NCBI GenBank assembly: GCA_947177925.1
Contig: CAMWWJ010000046.1
Location: 1 to 14,556 of the forward strand
Direction of reading: 5' to 3'
Length of the DNA stretch: 14,556 nucleotides
Source: an uncultured Lachnospiraceae bacterium
GTDB lineage: Bacteria; Bacillota; Clostridia; Lachnospirales; Lachnospiraceae
The first letter of the stretch is position 1. Each line of letters begins with the position of its first letter. Positions 1 to 7,322 of the stretch are shown here, in pieces. The notes under the pieces are model-generated. The model made no database searches and was not told the origin of the DNA. It was given only the letters and a program-made list of their open reading frames with translations. A program made the position numbers and the translations under genes.

Positions 1-54
1 CCGCATGAGCGGTGGTGTGAGAGGACGGGGGTTAGTCACCCCCTCCTACTCGAT
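1..54 (+). mobile_element. Group II intron, 3' end (part of domain V and domain VI)
   Basis: The sequence folds like the last part of a bacterial group II intron. GAG (19-21) pairs with CTC (49-51), AGGA (22-25) with TCCT (44-47), and GGGGGT (27-32) with ACCCCC (38-43) around the loop TAGTC. A48 is left bulged at the position of the branch-point adenosine. The segment ends in GAT (52-54), fitting the usual AY 3' terminus, so the downstream exon would begin at 55. Positions 1-16 resemble the 3' strand of domain V, whose other half lies outside the window. The rest of the ribozyme, and any reverse transcriptase/maturase, would lie to the left. The intron runs antisense to the mobilization-like fragment at 55-528. 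The assignment rests on structure and recalled similarity; no database search was done. Confidence 0.72.
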
Positions 55-528
55 TTGCCTTTTCCCCATAGTTTTTCTTCCACTCTGCACGAAGCGCCTT
101 ATAATCAAGATATTCGCTCTTTGCTATATTAAATTCCTTATAGAATGCCTGCACAGAGTCAAACTTGTATACCTTTACGATAGACGACAGCCGCTTTTTC
201 ATATTGGAAATCTGAGTATCAATACTATTTATCTCATGTTGCAGCTCCTTTCGTCTGCCGCCCTTAAATATACCCGTACATTCGGATAACTCCTTTTTCA
301 GCTGATCACGATTTTTCTCACGCTCGAAAATTGCCTTGTTCTGGTCTTTGAGCCTGCTGTCAATCTCTTTAAGGCGGAAATATTTATCCGCAAGCATGGA
401 AGGCTTTGGCTGCGGATGTTCTGCCTTATCCCGCACATCTGATTTTCTATGCGGATTTATAGGAAATGATATCTTCTTCCTTTCCGGCTGGATTATCGAC
501 TTGTCTTCTGCATGGATAGTCCAATGAC
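55..528 (-). pseudogene. Mobilization (MobA/MobL-type relaxase) C-terminal fragment, cut by a group II intron
   Basis: An open frame on the minus strand encodes about 155 residues of charged, helix-rich sequence. Landmarks are KYFRLKEIDSRLKDQNK, the GIFKGGRRKELQ motif and SVQAFYKEF. This resembles the coiled-coil tail of MobA/MobL-like relaxases of clostridial mobilizable elements. The relaxase catalytic domain and its metal-binding histidines are absent. At its 5' side (about 528) the reading joins the serine recombinase remnant abruptly. At its 3' side the frame runs into the intron and stops at 32-34, so its last residues (RVGGGD) are intron-derived. The first ATG inside is at 436, but homologous-looking sequence continues upstream to about 526, so this is a fragment and not a complete small gene. 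The coiled-coil character is plain; the relaxase family assignment is moderate. Confidence 0.5.
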
Positions 529-1235
529 CGCTTCGTGGGTATCGCGGAAAATAAGAATATCCTCACTGGAATTTTTTACCGCTTTTTTATCCTTATAGGA
601 CTCCTTATGGCTCCGGAAATTTACGGTATCGCCATATATTCCGGTCTTTCCAGTATCCTCACAACCGAGCCGCCTGTCCGGTTATAAGGGGTTTCAAAAT
701 CGCACATGGTCTTATAATTTCTGCCGCTTCTTTGTCAACAAGCCAAAGGTTTTTATTCTCCGGATTTTATACATATCCGTATGGCGGGTTGCTCGTGATC
801 GGTTTTCCTTCTTTCCCTTTTGCCCGCAGAACAGCAGTAATCTTCCTGCTGCAGTCACGCAGATACCATTCGTTCATGATATTCAAAAAAGGGGCCAATT
901 CGCTGTTGGTGTTGTTGGTACTGTCAACATCGTTGGAAACAGCAATAAAGCGGACACCTTTTTCACGGAAGTATACCTCCGTGTAGAATTCCACCTGAAG
1001 GTAATCCCTCCCGACACGGCTCATGTCTTTTACTATGACTGTGCCGACATTGCCGTTTTCAATCCGGCTTAATATCTGCTTCCATCCCGGCCTGTCAAAA
1101 CTGCACCGGAAAATCCGTTATCCGTAAAATGCCCCGTGTTGGTATACCCGTTATTTTTTGCATAGTCCTCCAGCATCTTTTTCAGGTTCACTATGATGTT
1201 GCTGTCCCCCGCAAGCTCATCGTCCCTTTGGGAAC
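529..1235 (-). pseudogene. Large serine recombinase (TndX/TnpX-like) remnant, frameshifted and deleted
   Basis: Pieces of one recombinase occur in order on the minus strand. RDDELAGDSN and the QKKMLEDYA-like stretch (about 1150-1227) come first, then VGTVIVKDMSRVGRDYLQV (around 1040), STNNTNSELAPFLNIMNEW, and the conserved SNPPYGY motif near 770. After that follow LWLVDKEAAE, TGGSVVRILERPEYM and a DTVNF-to-FRDTHEA stretch ending at 529. Several lesions break it: a one-base loss near 1104, a TAA just after PPYGYV near 768, an internal deletion of roughly 30-40 codons near 715 (the recombinase-domain piece between EAAEII and the CDF-like segment), and another one-base loss near 630. The N-terminal segment carrying the catalytic serine and the C-terminal zinc-ribbon/coiled-coil half are missing. 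It cannot make an active enzyme. Such recombinases mobilise Tn4451/Tn5397-type elements. Confidence 0.85.
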
Positions 1236-1391
1236 GCTGATTACATACTGCTGCCCATCTTTACTGCCAAGTAATTGTCCGCTTTGACCTTCTATATATC
1301 TTACGATGCCGTCAATGCGTTCTGTTATCTGGGAATATTTAATTATGATTTCTTCGTTTCCCTTGTTGACCTGCTGTAGCGTGATTTTCAT
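1236..1391 (-). pseudogene. LytTR-family regulator, N-terminal fragment
   Basis: From an ATG at 1391 on the minus strand, preceded by AAAGG about 7 bases upstream, the reading gives MKITLQQVNKGNEEIIIKY and then GSKDGQQYVISV. After that it runs into the recombinase remnant and stops at 1191. The pattern (MKI start, EEIIIKY strand, a helix, then the LLGxKDGQQYVI entry into the DNA-binding domain) matches the first third of small LytTR regulators of the kind paired with DUF3021 proteins. An intact relative of the same architecture lies at 8371-8811. The DNA-binding domain proper is lost at a junction near 1235, where the recombinase frame (RDDELAG) takes over. The family call is by pattern recognition; the truncation is directly visible. 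Confidence 0.6.
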
Positions 1392-1434
1392 GTTCTGCCT
1401 TTCACCTTTGTTTCTTAAATATTTTTCTAATACC

Positions 1435-1463
1435 TTTCTATCATTTTTAGTGTGTAAAAACAA
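1435..1463 (-). promoter_or_regulatory. Putative promoter of the truncated LytTR gene
   Basis: On the minus strand TTGTTT (1458-1463) and TAGAAA (1435-1440) are separated by exactly 17 bases, with a TG just before the -10 box (extended -10). It sits about 45 bases upstream of the ATG at 1391. The layout is the same as the promoter of the intact LytTR gene at 8314-8342, which also uses TTGTTT, 17 bases and an extended -10. Confidence 0.4.
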
Positions 1464-1588
1464 GGGAAATTCTATAAGTTGCACTTTTGGGGGAATAAGA
1501 AGGTGTCTGTTCCTATAGCATAATTTGTCATATAGTGTTGCATTTTCTTCAATTATAGTTCATAATTAGAAAGGATAAACAATTATAA

Positions 1589-1621
1589 AAATATTCATAT
1601 CCTAATAGATTATGAATATTT
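1589..1621. repeat. 11-bp perfect inverted repeat, 11-base spacer
   Basis: AAATATTCATA (1589-1599) and TATGAATATTT (1611-1621) are exact reverse complements separated by 11 bases. There is no T-tract after the right arm, so it is not a typical intrinsic terminator. It lies about 80 bases upstream of the diguanylate cyclase start and may be an operator. Its ATTCATA motif also occurs in the response-regulator boxes at 3983 and 6354. Confidence 0.6.
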
Positions 1622-1700
1622 GCAAAGTAACAATCAGGGGAAATCAGTAACACTTGCATTATATAATAAATGCTGGGGGAAAGGAATCGGATAAGGAAAG

Positions 1701-3446
1701 ATGGAAAAATCAAATCGAAAATATCATGTTATGTATGCACTCATGCTGATCGTGTTTATATGTATGATAGCATGGATGTGTGTGCAGTATAAAGGTCCAT
1801 CCTTTAGAGAGGAGTCTTTTGTGGAAGCAGCCGGTTTCTCAAGGGGCTGGAGGACAGAGGATGAAAGTTTAGTGGATATTGCCCATCTAAATAAGCTTGC
1901 AGGAGTAGAAACAAATAAGGAATTTAGCGTATATAATACATTGCCGGAAGATTTGGAGGAAGGAACCTCTCTTTGGTATCGGAGCAAAAATATCTTTTGT
2001 AAAGTGTACATAGATGGGGAATTAGTGTATGAACCTTTTAAATCCCAAAATGTTTTTTATACAAAATCATATGGAACCCATTGGAACTGTATTCCCATTT
2101 CCCTTCAGGATGCCGGAAAGCAAATAGAGGTTCGGATTACGCTGGCATATAGTGATGCCAGGGCAGGTATGGATAATTTATATATTGGTTCGCCTGCGGG
2201 AATTATTTTTGACATCCTGGGCAATAAGGTCATAGCATTTGTCAGCTGTGTCTTGCTTTTGTTCGTTGGGATTCTTTTGATTGTTGCGGACATTCCTATC
2301 AATATGTCCAATCAAAAGAATCATGAACTGATGTATCTAGGAGTGTTTGCGGTCAGTATCGCAATCTGGTGTATCACAGAGACGAATCTGCTTCAGTTTT
2401 TTGTTGGTGACAGTCGTATGCTACAGGTAATATCCTGTTATTCGCTCATACTGATTCCCATTCCCATGATTTTGTACTTGAACTCTGCCTATGGTTTTCG
2501 CAAAAGATTTGTAGTAAAGGCATTTGTCGCATTATCATTTTTGGAATTTATCTTATGTATGGCATTGCACTTATTGAATATTGCCGATTTGCATGAGACA
2601 CTGCCCTTGTCCCATATTATGCTGGCATTATCAGCCATCATCATGCTTTATATGATTATCCGCAATTCCTTTGTAAAGGGAAAGAATCAGACCAGAAATA
2701 TTTATAGAGTGTTGCGGGGAATCGGACTCTGCGGCATTTCAGTAGCCACTGTTATAGACATAATCCGGTTTTACAGGGGAAACAGCAACGATTCTGCCAT
2801 GTTCGTCCGTATCGGTCTTTTGATTTTTATCATATGCTATGGAAGCTCCAGTCTGGAGAAGACGATTAATGCCGTAAAGCTTGGGGTACAGGCGGAATTT
2901 GTAAGCCAGCTGGCATATCGGGACGGATTGACTGGAATCGGAAATAGAACGGCATTTCAGGAGCATTTAGTGGATCTGGAGAAAAGAAAGAATGAAATCC
3001 CCGCAGTGGCAATTGTAATGTTTGACGTCAATGACCTGAAATTTGTCAATGACAATCTGGGACATCATCTTGGTGACAGCATGCTTGTTCAAAGCGCCAA
3101 TACGATTAAGACGGCTTTTGAAAGACAGGAGGGCGAATGCTTCCGCATCGGCGGAGATGAATTTGCTGTTTTGATAAGCGGAAGCAATGTGCAGATGCGC
3201 TGTGAACAGGGGCTTATGAATTTTAAAAAGAAAATGGTAGAACATAACCGGAAGCCTGATAAATTGTTCCGTATCAGTATTGCTTATGGTTATGCTCTTT
3301 CTAATAAGGAAAATGCCGGCAAGAAACTGATGGACATTTATCAGCAGGCAGATATGCTTATGTACGAAAATAAAAAGATTATGAAAGCAAGCCAAAGTAA
3401 GCCGGAAGAGTATTACGGAGAAACATTGCTGGAAAAGAGGGCTTAG
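1701..3446 (+). CDS. Membrane diguanylate cyclase with extracellular sensor, 7TM region and GGDEF domain
   Basis: This 581-residue protein probably makes cyclic di-GMP from two GTP in response to an extracellular cue. A signal-anchor helix lies near residues 10-29. An extracytoplasmic domain of about 140 residues follows, then about seven hydrophobic helices (roughly 175-395), an arrangement like the 7TMR-DISM sensors. The GGDEF domain starts with RDGLTGIGNR (407-416), includes a DVNDLKFVND metal-binding stretch, and has an intact GGDEF at 484-488. The allosteric inhibition site is not conserved: RQEG stands where RxxD is expected, so product inhibition may be weak or absent. The ATG at 1701 is chosen because it precedes the first helix. 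The acetyltransferase gene follows 24 bases downstream without a terminator, so the two are probably cotranscribed. The catalytic assignment is firm; the signal sensed is unknown. Confidence 0.93.
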   Translation: MEKSNRKYHVMYALMLIVFICMIAWMCVQYKGPSFREESFVEAAGFSRGWRTEDESLVDIAHLNKLAGVETNKEFSVYNTLPEDLEEGTSLWYRSKNIFCKVYIDGELVYEPFKSQNVFYTKSYGTHWNCIPISLQDAGKQIEVRITLAYSDARAGMDNLYIGSPAGIIFDILGNKVIAFVSCVLLLFVGILLIVADIPINMSNQKNHELMYLGVFAVSIAIWCITETNLLQFFVGDSRMLQVISCYSLILIPIPMILYLNSAYGFRKRFVVKAFVALSFLEFILCMALHLLNIADLHETLPLSHIMLALSAIIMLYMIIRNSFVKGKNQTRNIYRVLRGIGLCGISVATVIDIIRFYRGNSNDSAMFVRIGLLIFIICYGSSSLEKTINAVKLGVQAEFVSQLAYRDGLTGIGNRTAFQEHLVDLEKRKNEIPAVAIVMFDVNDLKFVNDNLGHHLGDSMLVQSANTIKTAFERQEGECFRIGGDEFAVLISGSNVQMRCEQGLMNFKKKMVEHNRKPDKLFRISIAYGYALSNKENAGKKLMDIYQQADMLMYENKKIMKASQSKPEEYYGETLLEKRA

Positions 3447-3470
3447 GCATATTGAGTGAAAGGATAACTT

Positions 3471-3965
3471 ATGAAAAATAAAACTTTTTTACCGGCATCC
3501 CTTAAAGATAAACAGGAAATTTTATCCCTGTATCATTCCATGATTGGGACGGAAGGATGTACATGGTCAGCGGATTACCCAAATGAAGAAATTCTGGAAA
3601 ATGATTTTAAAAGACAGGCAATTTTTGTCATGAAAAATGAAAAGGATGAGATTATTGGAACCATTTCCATAGATGACGACAAAGAAGTGGATGGGCTGAC
3701 GTGTTGGTCTGGCAGTCTGAAGCCGGCAGCGGAGGTTGCCAGGCTGGCAATAAAAAGCACTTATCAGAATCAGGGACTTGCAAGGCTGATGCTTCAAAGG
3801 ACTATGGAGGAATTGAAAAAAAGAAATTATAAAAGTGTGCATTTTCTTGTGAGTAAGACAAATGTAAAGGCCCTCCGTTCCTATGCAAGACTGAATTTTG
3901 AGAAAAAAGGGGAATCTAATTTGTATGGAGAGGACTGGTGGTGTTATGAAAAAGAATTAGTTTAA
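3471..3965 (+). CDS. GNAT-family N-acetyltransferase
   Basis: This 164-residue protein has the GNAT fold pattern. A strand ending VARLAIKSTY is followed by the acetyl-CoA pyrophosphate-binding loop QNQGLA (99-104, the Q/RxxGxG/A motif) and the helix RLMLQRTMEELKKR. The C-terminal half has the expected LVSKTNVKALRSYARLNF segment, in which an N-x-x-A-x-x-x-Y helix precedes the last strands. It would transfer an acetyl group from acetyl-CoA to an amine; the substrate cannot be deduced. AAAGGA (3459-3464) sits 6 bases before the ATG. It lies 24 bases after the diguanylate cyclase and 17 bases before the first response-regulator box, so it is likely the second gene of the cyclase transcript. There is no visible functional link to c-di-GMP. 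Confidence 0.9.
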   Translation: MKNKTFLPASLKDKQEILSLYHSMIGTEGCTWSADYPNEEILENDFKRQAIFVMKNEKDEIIGTISIDDDKEVDGLTCWSGSLKPAAEVARLAIKSTYQNQGLARLMLQRTMEELKKRNYKSVHFLVSKTNVKALRSYARLNFEKKGESNLYGEDWWCYEKELV

Positions 3966-3982
3966 GCGGACTTTCCGGAATC

Positions 3983-4014
3983 TTCATTTCAAATTCATAT
4001 GGCTGTGCTATACT
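3983..4014 (+). promoter_or_regulatory. Promoter and direct-repeat operator of the two-component operon
   Basis: The element TTCATTTCAAATTCATATG (3983-4001) contains two TTCAT half-sites 11 bases apart, the helical-turn spacing typical of OmpR/PhoB-type regulators. Eight bases on, an extended -10 box TG-C-TATACT (4006-4014) has no good -35 hexamer, as expected for an activator-dependent promoter. The same element at the same distance from an extended -10 occurs before the ABC operon (6354-6385). The likely reading is autoregulation by the response regulator encoded directly downstream. Confidence 0.65.
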
Positions 4015-4051
4015 GAAAAAAACATGGAAAGATATGTGGGCAGGAGAACAT

Positions 4052-4714
4052 ATGGAAATTTTATTTTTAGAGGATGAGCCTACCATACAGGAGGTCCTTG
4101 CGGAATATATGAAAATGCAGGGGTATCAGGTAACTGCCGCAAGCGATGGGGAACAAGCTCTTAAGCTTCTTGCAGAAAGGGCATTTGATATGGCAGTTCT
4201 GGATATTATGGTTCCGAAAAAAAGCGGGATTGAGGTGCTTTCTTTTATCAAAGAAAACAGGCCCCAAATGGCTACTATTATGTTGACTGCATTGGAGGAT
4301 GAAAAAACGCAGGTGCAGGCATTTAACCTTTATGCAGATGATTATGTGATCAAGCCTGTTTCACCTATCATTCTCCTAAAGCGGATGGAGACGATCCTAA
4401 GGCGGGTAAAAGGGCAGGAGCGCAAGGAGGAAAAGGGAAAAGGACTGTATATTCAGGAGGATTCCTATCAGGCATTTTATGATGGAGAGCTGCTTCCCCT
4501 TACCTTAAGTGAATTCTTATTGTTGCAGACTCTGAAAAAGGAGCCGAACCGGGCATTTACAAGAGAGCAGCTCATACTGAGGATCTTTAACGAGGATTAT
4601 ATCGGAAATGACCGGATTATTGACGCCCATGTAAAGAACCTGCGGAAAAAGCTTCCGAAAAATGTGATTAAGACCATTATTGGAATCGGTTATCAGTTCA
4701 ATGGGGAGGTGTAA
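4052..4714 (+). CDS. OmpR/PhoB-family response regulator
   Basis: This 220-residue DNA-binding response regulator has a receiver domain at about 1-118, with the acidic pocket at D8, the phospho-acceptor D51 (in AVLDIMVPKK), TALEDE and K101 (in YVIKPVSP). A C-terminal winged helix (about 125-219) carries LTLSEFLLLQTL, the recognition helix region DRIIDAHVKNLRKKL and the closing GIGYQF. An upstream ATG at 4034 is in frame, but AGGAG at 4042-4046 lies 5 bases before the ATG at 4052, and receiver domains normally begin with MEILFLED-like sequence, so 4052 is preferred. It is followed 2 bases later by its kinase. It probably binds the paired TTCAT boxes at 3983 and 6354 and so controls both its own operon and the ABC transporter. 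Confidence 0.95.
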   Translation: MEILFLEDEPTIQEVLAEYMKMQGYQVTAASDGEQALKLLAERAFDMAVLDIMVPKKSGIEVLSFIKENRPQMATIMLTALEDEKTQVQAFNLYADDYVIKPVSPIILLKRMETILRRVKGQERKEEKGKGLYIQEDSYQAFYDGELLPLTLSEFLLLQTLKKEPNRAFTREQLILRIFNEDYIGNDRIIDAHVKNLRKKLPKNVIKTIIGIGYQFNGEV

Positions 4715-4716
4715 CC

Positions 4717-6309
4717 ATGGGATTAGCCAAGAAAACATTTCTTTACAGCATCATGCTGGCGGTTCTTATGGTTTCTCTGGTGGTGGGATATTTTGCGTTT
4801 ATGCTTCCCTCTCTATACGTGGACTATGTGAAAAAGGATAACTTAAACTCCATTGCAGCCATTCAGGAAGGATATATGAAAACAAAGAGTTATAAAGAGC
4901 TTGCTGTAAAAAATCCTTCCGGAACCTTTTCCGTGGAGATACCGGACCGGGGAGAAATAATTTATGTGGCAGGCAAGTTTTTTCAAATGTCCATAGAGAT
5001 AAAGGATGAAGAATTAAAGGAAATTCTGGATGACTTTCGAAAGTATGGAAGAAACCCGGAAAAGTGGAAGGAAACGGAAGGTGACTATTCTGGAGAAGAG
5101 TTGATGGACACATGGAATATAATAAAAGAAAAATTGCTGGCAGACAGTTCAAAAGCAGAGGAAGCTCCTGTGGAAGTAAAGATAGACACACAAGCTGCTG
5201 AAGACATATACAAAGAAGAGTATGGTAAAGAATACGGAAAGATCCATATACTGTCTGATTCCCTGATTGTTTATGAAAACGGCATTTCGGACGGAAACAA
5301 TGTCTACATCACCTATCTGGCAATGGGAAAAACAGAGGATTCCCTTGTGATTTCCATTCTTCCGGTCATGTCTCCCGAAATGAACGATCTTTTGCCGGTC
5401 CTGACAGGGAGTCTTCCCATGATTGTGACACTTGTGTTTTTTCTGGTACTGGTGGCATCCGGGGCATTTTCAAAAAGAATCGTCAATCCTATCATTCGCC
5501 TTGCAGGCTATGCGGAGCATGCAAAAGAAGCAGGGAGTTTTCGCATAGAGCCTATTAAGTCTGAGAGTAATGATGAAATAGGAGCATTGGGAAGGACGTT
5601 AAATGAACTGTATGAAAAGCTTCAGGACAATCTTGTGGAGCTGGAAGAGAAAAACCACATGTTAGAGGAGGAAAATGAAAGACAAGAGGTCTTTTTAAGA
5701 GCTTCCTCCCACCAGCTAAAGACTCCGATTACGGCTGCGCTGCTTTTAGTGGAAGGTATGATGAATCAGGTGGGAAAATATAAGGATACAAAGGAATATC
5801 TGCCGAAGGTAAAGGAACAGCTTTGGTCCATGAGGAAAATCGTGGAGGATATTTTATATTTAAATCATTGTGCAGACAGCCTGCAGATAGAGCCGGTTTC
5901 CCTTAGAGAGCTTACCCGGGAGGCAGCAGCCGCTTACCGGGTTCAGGCAGCAGAAAAAAAGCTTTCCATAGAAATAGAAGGCATGGGTACCGTGCATACA
6001 GACAGGGAAATCTTAAAAAAGATAATCGATAACCTGATTTCCAATGCGGTACAGTATACACCGGAGGGAGAAAAAATCTGTATGAGCCTTGCGGATAACA
6101 TGTTTCGTATTGAAAACTACGGAGTGCTCATAGAAGAAGAACTTCTCCCCAATATTTGCGAGCCTTTTGTAAGCAGCGATACGAAACAGAAAGGCAAGGG
6201 GCTGGGGCTTTATGTGGTGTCTTATTACAACAGACTTTTAGGGGGAAAACTGAAAGTGGAGAATCTGGAAAAGGGAGTGCTTGCACAATTGACATTTCCT
6301 TGTGTGTAA
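4717..6309 (+). CDS. Sensor histidine kinase with large extracytoplasmic domain
   Basis: This 530-residue transmembrane kinase partners the response regulator. It has TM1 at about 8-30, an extracytoplasmic sensor of about 200 residues with no family I recognise, TM2 at about 231-252, a HAMP linker (NPIIRLAGYAEHAK to about 305), a HisKA domain with phospho-accepting H332 in SSHQLKTPI, and a HATPase domain with N-box NLISN (439-443) and G-box GKGLGL (493-498). GGGGAGGTG ends 5 bases before the ATG, and the gap to the regulator stop is 2 bases, so the two are translationally linked. The large outer domain fits direct sensing of a ligand or envelope state, unlike the loop-only BceS type kinases that read transporter activity. 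The ligand is unknown. Confidence 0.95.
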   Translation: MGLAKKTFLYSIMLAVLMVSLVVGYFAFMLPSLYVDYVKKDNLNSIAAIQEGYMKTKSYKELAVKNPSGTFSVEIPDRGEIIYVAGKFFQMSIEIKDEELKEILDDFRKYGRNPEKWKETEGDYSGEELMDTWNIIKEKLLADSSKAEEAPVEVKIDTQAAEDIYKEEYGKEYGKIHILSDSLIVYENGISDGNNVYITYLAMGKTEDSLVISILPVMSPEMNDLLPVLTGSLPMIVTLVFFLVLVASGAFSKRIVNPIIRLAGYAEHAKEAGSFRIEPIKSESNDEIGALGRTLNELYEKLQDNLVELEEKNHMLEEENERQEVFLRASSHQLKTPITAALLLVEGMMNQVGKYKDTKEYLPKVKEQLWSMRKIVEDILYLNHCADSLQIEPVSLRELTREAAAAYRVQAAEKKLSIEIEGMGTVHTDREILKKIIDNLISNAVQYTPEGEKICMSLADNMFRIENYGVLIEEELLPNICEPFVSSDTKQKGKGLGLYVVSYYNRLLGGKLKVENLEKGVLAQLTFPCV

Positions 6310-6353
6310 AACGGAGTCTTTCAAACCTTTCTTTATCATATCCACATGGGATA

Positions 6354-6385
6354 TTCATTTGAAATTCATATGAGTCTGTTATGAT
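6354..6385 (+). promoter_or_regulatory. Promoter and operator of the first ABC operon (second copy of the response-regulator box)
   Basis: TTCATTTGAAATTCATATG (6354-6372) matches the box at 3983-4001 at 18 of 19 positions. Eight bases on is the extended -10 TG-T-TATGAT (6377-6385), again without a good -35. Transcription would start near 6392, so the in-frame ATG at 6381 cannot be the translation start of the ATPase. The box makes the ABC operon a probable target of the adjacent two-component system, although read-through from the kinase gene is also possible because no terminator is seen between them. Confidence 0.65.
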
Positions 6386-6434
6386 GATTCCATGGGAAAG
6401 CAAAAGAATTTACCAAGAAAGGAAGCAGCAGAGT

Positions 6435-7322
6435 ATGTTATTGACCATTGATCATTTGAAGGTACAGTATGGAAAGCAGACAGCCCTTCAAATTGAAAGC
6501 CCACTTGTTTTTCAGGAAGGGGAACGAATCGGAGTAATCGGCTCAAACGGAGCCGGCAAAAGCACCCTTGTAAAATCCATTTTAGGTCTGACTGATTATA
6601 CGGGAAGTATCCGCACCCGGTTAAAGCCGGAGGAGATGGCGGCACATATGCAGTTTAACGAATATGTGTCCACCATGCCGGTAAAGTACATTATGGAGGC
6701 AATGGTGGATACAAAAATCAAAAGAAATAAGGAACTGAAAGAACTGATCGCGTTTTTTGACTTTGAACAATGTCTGTCCAAAAGATATACAGCCTTGTCG
6801 GGAGGACAGAAGCAGAGGTTTACCATCATTATGGTAATGCTCCAAAATGCAGCTCTTACCTTTTATGATGAGGTGACCTCCGGGCTTGATTTTGAAACAA
6901 GGCAGAAGCTGATGGAAAAGTTGGGAGAATGGTATCGTAACAAAAACAATACACTTTTTATCGTATCCCACTATTATGAAGAACTGGAACAGCTTGCAGA
7001 CAAGCTTTTGATTTTGGAACAGGGAAAGGTAGTGGCATTTGGGAAAAAGGAAGATTTATTCCGGAAATTTTGCGGCAATGCTATTTTTATTCTGGATAAC
7101 AACGAAGATAATGAAAAACTGACAAGGGGATTTTCCAGATTAAAGGCGCCAGGCCATTTGATTGCCTTATCCTGCCGTAATCCGGAGGAGGAAAAGAAAC
7201 TAATTGCCTTACTGGTGGAATACAATGTGAATTTTAAAAGAAGCAGCAGCGATATTGAAATCATGTCCATAAATGCAAAGGAACATTTTTATGAAAGTCA
7301 AAGAGGAGGGCAGCAGTCGTGA
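6435..7322 (+). CDS. ABC transporter ATP-binding protein (first exporter)
   Basis: This 295-residue ATPase couples ATP hydrolysis to the ABC-2 permease encoded next. It has Walker A GSNGAGKST (36-44), signature LSGGQKQR (121-128), Walker B ending FYDE (143-146) with the D-loop SGLD, and a switch histidine in IVSHYYEE. A C-terminal extension of about 80 residues follows the nucleotide-binding core, as in many drug or bacteriocin exporters. An ATG at 6381 lies in the same frame but falls inside the promoter's -10 box, so the start is placed at the ATG at 6435, preceded by AGGA at 6420-6423, which also begins at the usual MLLTIDHLKVQYG. The stop overlaps the permease start. Likely substrates are antimicrobial peptides or lipid-linked compounds; this comes from context only. 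Confidence 0.93.
   Translation: MLLTIDHLKVQYGKQTALQIESPLVFQEGERIGVIGSNGAGKSTLVKSILGLTDYTGSIRTRLKPEEMAAHMQFNEYVSTMPVKYIMEAMVDTKIKRNKELKELIAFFDFEQCLSKRYTALSGGQKQRFTIIMVMLQNAALTFYDEVTSGLDFETRQKLMEKLGEWYRNKNNTLFIVSHYYEELEQLADKLLILEQGKVVAFGKKEDLFRKFCGNAIFILDNNEDNEKLTRGFSRLKAPGHLIALSCRNPEEEKKLIALLVEYNVNFKRSSSDIEIMSINAKEHFYESQRGGQQS

Larger units (their letters stand above)
1392..1700. other. Intergenic spacer between divergent units
   Basis: This AT-rich spacer of about 309 bases holds no convincing gene. It contains the putative minus-strand promoter at 1435-1463, a perfect inverted repeat at 1589-1621, and a TATAAT at 1662-1667 that could be the -10 box for the diguanylate cyclase, although no good -35 lies 16-18 bases upstream. 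AAGGA at 1693-1697 is the only nearby ribosome binding candidate for the ATG at 1701, and its spacing is short. Short open frames in the spacer lack ribosome binding sites. Confidence 0.5.

Noticed and set aside
767..1024. An 85-residue intact small serine recombinase
   Set aside because: It is an internal segment of a larger recombinase; matching sequence continues on both sides in other frames, and the catalytic serine region is absent.
2967..3395. Open frame of 142 codons on the minus strand
   Set aside because: It lies wholly antisense inside the GGDEF domain gene, has no ribosome binding site, and its translation shows no recognisable domain.
6381..6434. N-terminal extension of the first ABC ATPase from an ATG at 6381
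   Set aside because: The ATG overlaps the -10 box TATGAT (6380-6385), so it would not be on the transcript; the ATG at 6435 gives the normal ATPase start.
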